DNA of 64,000 nucleotides, taken from the NCBI RefSeq assembly GCF_900496995.4, contig NC_044009.1:8650001-8714000 (forward strand), read 5' to 3'. This DNA comes from Aquila chrysaetos chrysaetos (taxonomy: Eukaryota > Chordata > Aves > Accipitriformes > Accipitridae). The translations under genes were made by a program, and so were the position numbers. The notes beneath the pieces are model-generated. The model searched no databases. It was given only the letters and a program-made list of their open reading frames with translations, and had not been told where the DNA came from. Positions 23,901 through 35,900 of the stretch are shown piece by piece (position 1 is the first letter of the stretch; each line of letters opens with the position of its first letter).

Positions 23901-26900
23901 GCAGGAGAACATTGAGTATGTCAGGGTGGGTATATTGGGGTGAGCCCATTGGGGTGACTATACCAGGGTAGGTGTAAGGGTGAGCACATTGGGGTGGGTC
24001 TATCAGGGGAAGCCCATCAGGGTGACTATACCAGGGTGTGTATATTGGGGTGAGTATATTGGGGTGAGTATATTGGGATGAGCACTTTGGGATGGGTCTA
24101 TCAGGGGGAGCACATCAGGGTGGGTATATCAGGGTGAGCCTGTCAGGGTGGGTATATTGGGGTGGGTATAAGGGTGAGCCCATTGGGTGAGTACATCAGG
24201 GTGAGTATATTGGGGTGAGCCCATGGGGGTAGGTATATCAGGGTGGGTATATGGGGCTAAGCATATATATATATATGGGTATATGGGTTTTTTGGGGGTG
24301 CCAGCCACCCCCCGCCACAGGCCTCACCGCTCGCAGTACTGCCCGGCGTAGCCCGGCTCGCAGGCGGTGCAGCGGTACCCGCCGCCTCCCAAACTCTCGC
24401 AGGTCCTGGAGAACCTGTGGGGACAGCGTGAGGTGGGGGGGGCATCCCCTCCCCGGCACCCCCCTGCCCCGGCGTTGGCACTCACTGGTTTTCAGGGTAT
24501 GGGAGGGGACAGGCGCAGGGCTGGCAGTCCTCGGGGGTACCAGCGGTGGCATCCCCGTAGAAACCGGGGGCACATTGGTCACAGAAGTCCCCCGCTGTGT
24601 TGTGCAAGCATCCCTGGGGGGACACACACACAAATATTGGGGGTGCACGGCTGGGATGAGACCCCAGCCCCTGCAAAACCTGCTTAATATAAATACTTAC
24701 GGAGCAGACGCCACTCTCAGGGTGGCAGCTCTCCGAATGCCCGTTGCACTCACAGAGCTCGCAGTGCCCCAGGTACAGCCCCCCCCCCGGTGCGGGTGTA
24801 ACCGGGCGCACAGTCCTGCCAGGGGGGAAAAAAAAAAAAGGGGGGGGGGTGTGTTCAGTGTTGTGACACCCCTTCCCCCCCCAAAAATATCCCTGGGAAG
24901 GGGGGGGTGATGATGGGGGGGTGATGCTGGGGGCTCACCTGGCAGGACAGCCCGTGGTAGCCAGGGGGGCAGCGGCATTCCTCCACTTCGGGGGCTGGGG
25001 GGAGGCCGGGTTGGGGGGGCACGGCCATATCCATGGCGACATCGGCGATGCTGGATGCGGCCGTGCTGGTGGAGTAGGTGGCTCGGATGAGGATCTCATC
25101 CAGGTCGGCCAAAGCCATTAGGAGATGCTCCCGCGTTGCCGGTTGCCCATCTGGCCGCTGCCAGTATTGCTGCAGGCAGAGAGGGGCGTCAAGGGCCGGG
25201 GGGGGGGACGGACACACACACCCCGGCTGGGCACGTCGTGGGGATGGGGGACATCAGGGACAAAAGCCACCAGCTCCCTCCTACCTCCCGAAAAATGATC
25301 TCGAAGGCCTGGGGGGTCCGCGGGGGCAGGTCGGGCTGGTACGCCACCAGCGTGATGTCGTTGCCCTGTGGATATGGGGGGGGTCAGGTGGGGGGTCCCC
25401 AGTGTCACCCTGTCATCCCCCCCCCAGTCCAGGCACCCCCATACCGTGATCTGGATGTCGGCGTCAGGCAGGGGGGCTCCCTGCCCCCCTGGGGTGTAGG
25501 TCAGGGTGTAGCGGAGGCGCCCGCCATAGGAGCCCACCTGCATGGGGAGATGGGGTGGGGATGCATCCCATGGGATGGGAAGGGGAAGGGACAGGACAGC
25601 ATAGGGATAGGGATGGGGATGGGAAGAGGATGGGGATGGGATGGGGATGGGGAAAGGGAAGAGGAAGAGGATGGGGAGGATGATGGGGAGGATGATGGGG
25701 ACAGGGATGGGGATGGGGAAGGTGATGGGATGAGATAGGGATGGGGAAGAGAAAAGGGACAAGAGGGAAGAGGGAAGGGGAAGGGGAAAAGGGGAAAAAG
25801 GAAAAAGGAAAAAAGCAAAAAGCAGGAGACGGGGGAGGCTGCAGCCACTTCCCCCTCCACCAGAGCCTTGGGGCGAGCAGCCAGGGGTGCCCACAGGGAG
25901 TGGGTGCAGCCGTTGCCAGGCTGGGTGCTCCTGCGGGCAACCCCGTCCCCCGGGGCGGGACGGGGGGGGGCACCCCATTACCTTGTCCCCCTGGTAGGGG
26001 GGAGGCAGCTGCCAGTAGTAGGAGTCGGGGGGCAGCTCCCCAAAACGGCTGTAGGTCAAGCGGGGTTGGGGGGTGCCCGGCTCCACCCCGAAGCCGGTGC
26101 CCACCCGGGTGCTGCGCTGCCGGTTCACCAAGGCAAATCCCTGGGGATTACCGGGACCGAAGGGCGTCCGGACCTACAGGATAGGGATATGGGTGAGTGG
26201 GGTCGGGGACATCTGGGGACAGCCTGGGGACTTCAGAGGGGACACTCACGGTGCCGCGGGCGTAGGCGGTGCTGGCGCAGTGCTGGACGATGCCCATGCA
26301 GAAGCAGGGCAGGCAGCCAGCCGGCTCGCTGGCACTCAGGTGGAAATGGTGGGGACGGCAGGTGGCACAGCTGGGACCCTCCACGTTGGCCTGGGGGGAG
26401 TGGGGGGGGACGGGGTGGGTGACATGGCCCTGTCACCTCCTCCCAGGGCTTGGGGACATGCTGGGAGAGGGGGGACGACTCACCTTGCAGTGGCACTGCC
26501 CGTCAGCGCCGCAGCCCTCGCTGATGCTGCCGCGCGGGTCGCACTGGCACTGTGCGCTGGGGACGCCCGGCTCTGCGGTGGAGTGGGGGGGGGACAGCGG
26601 TTAGGCATGATGCCCCCCTCAGTGCCACTGCAGGGGACACCGCCTCGTCCCCTCCCCGCGACACTCACCTTGGCACGGCTCTCCCCGCAGCGGGTCCCCC
26701 ACGTACCCAGGCGAGCACCTATGGGGGGGGTACAAAAAAGCCAATGAAGGGGGGGTTGCACCCCAAAAAACAACCCCTCACCCCGGGTTCCCCTGGCACC
26801 TCTCGCAGAGACGCCCGCTGTGTCCAGGGGCGCATGCGGTGCAGGTGGGCTGTCCGTCCTTGTCTTCGAAGCAGCTCTTGGTCACCCTGCAGAGGGGACA

Positions 26901-29900
26901 AGGGGATGAGTGAGACCCTGCCCGTGTCCCCAGGAATGTAGGTGACCAGGTGGTGGCACCTACTGGGTGTCACCGTGGGGTCCGTGGCAGGGACAGGGCT
27001 GGCAGTCGCCCGGGGTGCCCCGGGTAGCATCGCCGTAGTAGCCAGGTTGGCATTTGTCACATTGGGCGCCCTCCGTGTGATCCCGGCAGCCCTGCAAAGG
27101 AGGGGGGGTGATGGCTTTGGTGGTACCACCATGGGGGTCCCCGGGGCGTCCCCTCACTGTCCCCAGCTCACCTGGCAGATGCCATTCTCAGGGTGGCACT
27201 CGCTGGCATGGCCGTGGCACTGGCACGGCTCGCAGGTGCCCAGGTAGAGCCCGGTGGTGCTGCGGGTGTAGCCGGTGTCACAGTCCTATGGAGGGGACAA
27301 GGGGACAGGGGGGTGGGCCACCACTCGGTGTCCCGAAGGCCGGGATGAGGGGACACTGAGGGTCTCACCTGGCAGGAGGCACCGCGGTAGCCGGCTGGGC
27401 AGGTGCAATCCTCCACCTCCAGTGCCGGCGGGCGGCCGGTGGCGTGTGGCACTGCCACGTCCAGGCTGACATCGGCTAGTCTGCGGGGCAAGAGGGGACG
27501 TCCCCACCGCTCTGCCCACCCGCAACCCCATGTCCCCAGTTTCCCCTCCCCTCTCCCTGGTACCTGCTCTCCTCCGGTTGATCCGAGTAGGACGCCCGGA
27601 TCATGAAGAGGTCGATGTCGGCCAAAGCCATCAAGAGATGCTCACGAGTGGCATCGCGCCCATCCGCTCGGCGCCAGGCACGCTGCGGGCACAACCAGGG
27701 GGTAACCGCTGTGTCCCCAACCCCATCCTGGGATGGGGGGGACACCCGCCGGTCCTCACTTCACGGAAGGGCACGGTGACGGCGGTGGGGACGCCAGATG
27801 GGGGGTTGGCATCAGAGAAGTGCTCCAGGAGGATGCCGTTGCCCTGCAGCAGGACGTCGGGCTGGCGTGGCAAAGGTTGGGCGCCCGCTGGTGCCCGGTG
27901 CGTCACCGTGTAGCGCAGCTCACCACCGTACGATGTCACCTGCAGGGCGGGATGCAGCTAGGCTTAGCCGGGCTTGGGAACGTCCACCTTTTCCCCCAGC
28001 CGGCCCCGGCGCTGGCACCTTGTCCCCGGCGAAGGGTGCGGGCAGCACCCAGTAGTAGACGTCACGGGGCAGCTCCTGGAAGGCGGCGAAGAGCAGCTCC
28101 CGTGGGGAGGAGAAGCGGGCACGGTCACCCACGGTCCGTGTGCCGGCCAGGTTGGCCAGGCTCAGCGGCGGTGTCTCCTCGGCGGTGAGGAGGACCTGGA
28201 AGGGGAGCGGGAAGGGGCTTGGTGGTAGGCATGGCACAGCATGGCGTGGCATAGCACAACACGGCACGACATGACACTACATGGCATGGCACAACACAGC
28301 ACGGTGTGGCACAGCAAGGCATGGCGTGGCATGGCACAATATGGCACTACATGGCATGGTGCAGCACTGCATGGCATGGCCTAGCAACGCATGACACGTC
28401 ACAGCACGACATGACATGGCACGGCATGGCGTAGCACAACATGGCACAGCAAGGCATGGCACTCCATGGCATGGCACAGCACGGCATAGCACAACATGGC
28501 ACACCATGGCACTACACGGCACGGCATGGCATAGCATAACATGGCACGGCGTGGCACAGCAAGGCATGGTGTGACATGGCACAACACGGCACTATGTGGC
28601 ATGGCATGTGGCAGCATGGCAGAACGTGGCACGGCATGACACTACGTGGCATGGGAAGGCACTATATGGCACAGCATGGCATGACATGGCAAAAGATGGC
28701 AATACAAGGTACAGCACGGCATTGCACAGCACGACACGGCACAACATGGCGCTGCCTGACATAGCATGGCATTACACGGCACGACATGGCGCAGCATGGC
28801 ACAGCACAGCATGACATAGCATGGCATAACGGCATATAACGGCACAGCATGGCATGACACAGCTTGACATGACATGGCACGGCACGGCGCGGCGCGGCAA
28901 GGCACAACATGGCACAACATGGCACCAAATGACCCAGCGTGGCCTGGCACGGCCTGGTGAGCGTACCTGGTGGCGGCTCCATGCGGAGCTGGCGCAGTGC
29001 CGTGAGACGCCCATGCAGAAGCACTGCAGGCAGCCCTCGGGGTTGGCCGCGCTCAGGTGGAAGGTGCCGGCGGCGCAGGCGTCGCACAGCCGCCCCCGCA
29101 CGTTGGGCTGCCGGGGGGGGCACAGGATGGATGCCGTGGGTGGGGGTGCCAGGGGGTGGAGGAATGGGTGCCGCGGGGGATCGGACCAGCTGGGTGCTGG
29201 GGGGACTGGGAAATCGGGTGCCAGGGTGGGGAGGTGGGTGCTGCGGCGGGGGGCTGCTGGGGAGTGGAAACGGAGCGGGGCGGGGTGGGACTGGGTGCTG
29301 GGGGGGCTGGAGTGGGTGCCATGGGGGGAGTCGGACTGGGAGCTATGGGGGGGGGGTCGGAATGGGTGCTACGGGGAGGGGGGCGGAATGGGTGCCACGG
29401 TGGGGTCAGAATGGGTGCCACGGGGATCAGACTGGGTGTCATGGGGGGTTGGACTGAGTGCTGGGGGGGTGTTTGACTGGGTGCTAATGTGGGGGGTGGC
29501 ATGGGTGTTAGGGAGGATTGGACTGGGTACCCCAGACACTGGACTCAGTGCCATGGGGGGGTCAGAATAGGTGCTATGGGGGATTGGACTGAGTGCCATA
29601 GCTGGGATCACACTGGGTGCCCCAGGGATCAGACTGGGTGCCATGGTGGGGGGGGGATGTCACACTGAGTGCTTCGGGGATCGGACTAGGTGCTGTGGGA
29701 GATGGGAGCACCCAGTGCCCCCCCCCACCAACACCCTGCCCGCACCTTGCAGCGGCACGTGCCGCCGGCCTCATCCTTGCCCCCGCGGGTGTCACACTTG
29801 ACGAGCTCCTGGCCTGTGGGCAGCGAGGGTGAGGGTGGGGGGCACCCCTGGGTGTGGGGGGGCACCCCACAACCAACACCCACCACTCACCAATTGGGGT

Positions 29901-32900
29901 ACACTTGCCACCTGGCTGGATGGGGTCTCCCTCGTAGCCCGGGGCACACCTATGGGAACGGGTTGGTGATGGGTGGGGGGTCTTGGTGGGGGGCGGGTTA
30001 TAGGGACCCCCCGCACCCACCTCTCGCAGCGGCGGCCAGCGTAACCGGGTGCGCAGGCGTCGCAGGTGGCTTGGCCGTCCGTGTCCAAAAAGCATGACTC
30101 CGAAAACCTGCAGGTGACGATGACAGTGACAGACCGGGGCAGTGATATTTTGGGGCGGGGGGGGGCCCTGGGATTGGCACCCACCTGCGAGCTGGCTCGG
30201 TGTAAGGACAGGGACAAGGGTGACAGGCGGTGGCCGTGCCCTTGGTGGCATCACCGAAGAAGCCAGGTTTGCACTTCTCGCACTGGGGACCCTCCGTGTT
30301 GTGCTGGCAGTTCTGGGCGGGGATGGGGACATGTGGCAGAGGGGGCGTGGTGACACTGTGCCACATCCCCATTCCCTTGTCACCCCCCCATTCCTTACCA
30401 GGCAGTGCCCAAAAACGGGGTCGCAGGTGCTGGAGTGGCCGTGGCAGCCGCAACCGGAGCAGGTCCCCAAGTAGGGTCCCCTTGTCACCCGCTCGAAGCG
30501 GGTGGCACATCGCTGGCATGACAGCCCCGCGTAGCCCACGGGGCACCTGTGGACACAGTGGTGTGACGGTGGCATCGTGGCGGTGGTGGCACCGAGCCCG
30601 CAACCTCGCTACCAGCAGTCACCTGCACTCCTCGACCTCCCCGGCTGGCCCCAGGCCGGTGTCAATGGGGCTGGTGACATCCATGGCCACGTCGCTGAGC
30701 CCCACGCTGGCCATGCGCCCGTCGTAGACCGCCCGGATGAAGATGCCCTCCAGCCCCTGCAGCACCAGCAGCAGCAGCTCCCGGCTCACTGGGGCACCCT
30801 CCTCATCCTCCCAGTGGTCCTGCCAGGACAGTGACACCAGTGTCACCCCAGGGTGATGCCAACGCTGGCATCAGCCACCTGCTACCACTGGCATCACCCA
30901 CCCACCACCACTGGCTTCACCCACCCATCAGCAGCATCACCCACCCGCCACCATCAGCATCACCCACCCATCACCAGCATCACTCATCCCATCACCACCA
31001 GCATCACCATCACCCACCCACCACCACCAGCATCACCCACCTACCACCCACCCACGACCATCACCAGCATCACCCATCCCCCACCATCACCAGCAACACC
31101 CATCCCCCACCATCACCAGCATCACCTACCCATCACCACCACCACCATCACTGCCATCACCCACCCACCATCACCAGTGTCACCCACCCACCATCACCCT
31201 CCCACCACCACCACCATCATCCACCCATCACCACCACCACCACCACCACCCTCCCACCCACCACTGCCATCCCCCACCCGGCTCCCACCCACCTCGGTGA
31301 AGGGCACATGCCGCCGGTTGAGGACATCGGGCCGGGTGGCTCCGGCGCGCGCCCGCAGCTGCCGCCCGTGGCCCCGCAGCACCACGTCGGGGTGGGTGGT
31401 GGGCTCAGGGGGTCCCCGCCCCAGCCGGTACCGCACCCCGTAACTCAGCGCTCCCCCGTAGGCATCCACCTGGCAGCATCAGCGGGCTGTCAGCGGCCGT
31501 GCCACCGGCATCCCCAGCCCTGTCCCCACCCCCGGTGTCACCTTGTCCCCAAGGAAGGCGTCTGGCAGCGCCCAGAAGGCATCGAGGGCCAGGAAGCGGC
31601 GGGACAGATCCAGGAGCTGGAATTCCTCGGCGCCCACGTCCACGTGGAGCTGGGTGGCCGAAAGCACCGGCGGGGATGGCGCGGCCGGCACCGTCACGTT
31701 GACACCTGCAAGGAGATGCTCAGCCCCTGGCGCGTCCCTTGTCCCCTGTCCCTTGTCCCCATAACTCACCCTTGAAGTCGTCGGGGCGGTCAAAGCGGAG
31801 GCGGAGGCGGTGGCGGTGCCGGGCAGTGGCACGGCAGGCGGTGGTGACGCCGAAGCAGAAGCAGGGCAGGCAGCGGGATGTCCCCGTCACCTGGAAGTGG
31901 CCCTCGGGGCATGGTCCTGCAGGAGACGGTGGGTGACGGTGCTGGTGCCGTGGTGGGGGTGGGGTTCGATGGGGAGGGGAGGGCGGGGGACGCTCACCGG
32001 GGCGGGTGACGGTGAGGATGCTGTCGGGGATGCCGAAGACCATGCCGAGGGTGTTGATGGCTTCGCAGGTGTAGGCGCCTTGGTCGGCTTCTTTCACGTC
32101 CCGGATGGTCAGCGTGCCCTGCCCGGCCTCGCTCACGATCGACACCCTGCGTGGCACGCTTGGCACCCGGTGCCTGGCACCCAGTGCCCGGCACACGCAG
32201 CACCCGGCACCCAGTGCCCGGCACACGCAGCACCCGGCATGCTCGGTACCCAGCACCGGCAAAGGAACACGGCCCCCCTGCATGCCCAGGCCCCGCCCCT
32301 AATTGCACACCCCGCCCCCTCGTGCAAGCCCCGCCCTCAAGGGGAAGCCCCGCCCACCGTGCAGCTCCCCTGTCCACCATGTGCATGGCCCCTGCTGGCT
32401 CTTAGCTCCGCCCCTTTGCTGGGAGTCTTGCCCTGAAAGCCCCGCCCACCACAGCAGACCACGCCCCCTGTACAAGCACCACCTCCAAGTGCAAGCCCCT
32501 CCCACCACAGGGCTCTCCCCTAGTGCAAGCCCCTCCCACCATAGCCCCCTCCTGCCACAAGCCCCTCCCACCACCAGACACCCCTCCCCCAAAGTGCAAG
32601 CCCCTCCCAGCACAAGGCCCTCCCCCAGGCTCAAGCCCCTCCCACCACTACAGGCCCCGCCTCAAGCACAACCACCACCTCCACCCCAAGCACAAGCCCC
32701 TCCCCCAAGTGCAAGCCCCTCCCACCGCAGGACACACCCCGAGGGCAAGCCCCTCCCCAAAGAGAAGCCCCGCCCCCTCCCTCCAAGCCCCTCCCCCCAG
32801 ACCCCTCCGCCAGCACCTCTTGCCCCTGTGGGCCACCCCCCCCTTAGACCCCCGCCCCCTTAGGCCCCGCCCATCGGACCACGCCCCACCCCCACCTGTG

Positions 32901-35900
32901 GCTGCTGGGGGTGTGGCCCCAGTTGAGGCGCCAGGTGATGATGGGGGTGGGGACGCCGGTGGCCACGCAGGTGAAGGTGACCGTCTGCCCCGGCACCGCC
33001 CGCACCGACTCCCGGGGGAGCGTCACCACCTGCGGGGGCACTGCCCGCACCCCCCCGTCACCACCCCGCGCCCGGCGTGGCACCGCCTGCCGACGGGGTC
33101 ACCGGCACCGCGTCCCCGGCCCGGCTTGGGCACCGGGTCACCAGCACGGCACCGCTTGGGGACAGGGTCACCAGCGCGCCACCCAGCACCGCACTGTGGC
33201 ACCAGGTCCCCAGCATGGCATGGCTTGGGGATGGGAGCACCAGCACCAGGTCCCCAGCTCGGCTTGGGCACGGGGTCCCCAGCGGGGAACGGCTTGGGGA
33301 CAGGGTCACCAGCAAGGGGTCCCCAGCCCAGCTTGGGCATGGGGTCCCCAGCGCAGCACCCAGCACCGTGCCGCGGCACTGGCTCCCCAGCGTGGCACCA
33401 CTTGGGTGCGGGGTCCCCAGCATTGTAGCCAGCACAGTGCCGTGACAGAGGGTCCCCAGCGTGGCACAGATCGGGCACAGTGTCCCCAGCACAGTGTCAC
33501 GTCCCCAGCCTGGTGCCATGGCACGGGGTCCCCCGCACACAGTGTCCCCAGCCTGGTGCCGTGGCATGGGGTCCCCGGCACACCTCAGGGTCCCTGGCAC
33601 AGCTTGGGAGCAACGTCGCCAGCCTGGTGCCATGCCATGGGGTCCCTGGCACAGCTCGGGCACAGCGTCCCCAAGCCTGTTCCGCAGCACCGCATCCCCA
33701 GCACAGCTCGGGCGCAGCATCCCCAGCACGCAGCCACATCACAGTGTCCCCAACCCAACACCGGGCACCACGTCCCCAAGCCTGGTAGAGGTGTCCCTTC
33801 GCCTGGGCTGACGTGTCCCCTCCCGGCGTCACTTACCGCAGCCGACCTCATCGGAGCGGTCGGGACAGTCGGGTTCCCGGTCGCATTGGTAGCTGGCACG
33901 GATGCAGCTCCCGCTCGCCACGCACCGAAACTCTGCCGGCCCGCACGCCGCACCGGGCGCTTTGGTGGCTGCAGCGGTGACGGTGACACGTGTCAGCCGG
34001 GATCGTGTCACCGCGCGTGTCCCCCAACCTGGCCGTACTCACGGCAATCGGTCTCGTCGGAGCCGTCCCCGCAATCGTTCTCGCCGTCGCAACGCCAAAG
34101 CTTGAGGGCGCAGTGCCCGTTGCGGCACTTGAATTCGTTGGGTTCGCAGGGTGAGGGGGTGCCTGGGCGGGTGGCGGGGGAGGTCGTCAGCACCCATAGG
34201 GTGCCCCCCACCCCATCGCCGCAGCACCGCAAACTCACCGCAAGCTTCCTCGTCGCTGCCGTCGGCGCAGTCGGGCTCGCCGTCGCAGATGTAATCGCGG
34301 GGGACGCAGCGCCCGTTGGCGCAGGCGGCTTCGCCCGCTTGGCACCCACCCGTCGGCGGTTTGGGGGGGCGCGGGGTGAGCAGGCGACGCGGGGGGGCCG
34401 TGGCGGCGACGGTGACGGTGCTCACCGGGCGGGTGGTGGCGGGGCGGGCGGTGGTGGGGGGCATCCGTGTCGTGTGGTCTGTGGGGATGGGGGGGGGGGG
34501 TTATGGGGGATTGGGGGGAAATGGGGGTGCAGGGGGGGTTATGGGGGGCTGGGGGGGAATAGGGGTGTGGTGGGGGTTTATGGGGGGGTTATAGGGGGAA
34601 ATGGGGGTGCAGTGGGGGGGTTATGGGGGGGTTATTGGGGGAGGTGGGGGTGCAGGGGGGGTTAGGGGTGTTTAGGGGGGAAATGGGGGTACAGTGGGGG
34701 GGTTATGGGGGGTAAATGGGGTGTGGGGGGGTTATGGGGGTTATAGGGGAGAAATGGGGGTGCAGTGGGGGGGTTACATGGGTATAGGGGAATTGGGGGT
34801 GCAGTGGGGAGGTTTATGGGGGGTTATAGGGGGAGGTGGGGGTGCAGGGGGGGTTTAGAGGTGTTTAGGGGGGAATGGGAGTGCAGTGGGGGGGTTGTGG
34901 GGGGTATAGGGGAAATGGGGGTGCAGTGGGGGGTTGATGGGGGTGCAGTGGGGGTTTTAGGGGTGTTTAGGAGGGGAATGGGGGTGCAATGGGGGCGTTT
35001 ATGGAGGGTTATAGGGGAGAAGGGCGTGCAGTGGGGGAGTATGGGGGGTATAGGGGGGGAAATGGGGGTGTGGGGGATTTATGGGGGGTTATGCGGGAAA
35101 TGGGGGTGCGGGGGGGGGGGTTGGGGGGAGGTCTCACCACAGCCGTCCTCGTCAGAGGCATCGTGGCAATCGGGCCGGTGGTCGCAGCGGTATTCGCCGG
35201 CGATGCATTCGCCGCTGCCGCAGGTGAACTCCGAGGAGGTGCAGGCGCGTGGGTGGGGGGTCACTAGTTGCGGGCGGGGGGGGTCACCGTGGTCAGGGTG
35301 ACACCCCCCACCCCCCAAAGATCCACCCACCAGAAATTTGGAGGGGGGGTCAAGACACGCTGCTGCTACGCAGGACCAGGTGATGGGATGGGATCTATGG
35401 GGGTGGTCCAAGCGCACACCCCCCCCCCCCCAGGGTGTGTGTCCCCCCCCCCCGGCACTCACCGGCCCCCCAAGCGCCGGAACTGGAAGCCGAGGGGGGA
35501 GGTGAGGTAGGAGGCAATGGAGCCGGCGGCCACCAGGTCCCGCAGGACCCCGCCGAGCTGCGCCTCGTCCCCGTTCCCCTCCGAGCCCACGTCCAGCTCC
35601 ACGAAAACGTCGCCTTCCAGCTCTCTGGGGGGGGTGGAAGGGGGGGGTGTCAGCACCCCAAAATCTCCCTCCTGCACCCTGCCAAATCTTCCCTGGACCC
35701 CCAAAAGCTCCTCTGCACTCCCAAAACATCCCTATCCCTCCCCAAACCTCCCCTGCACCCCCAAAAGCTCCCCGCACCCCCAATTATCACTGCACCCCAA
35801 AACCTCCCCATCGCCCCCAAAAGTTCCCCACCATTCCCAAACTCCCCACTGTCTCCCCAAGCTTCCCCATCACCCCCAAACCTTCCCACTGACTCCCTGG

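Noticed and set aside
32911-34665. 584-codon plus-strand open frame
   Set aside because: Antisense to HSPG2 domain II and generated by the GGGGTCCCCAGC array; no domain and no signal.
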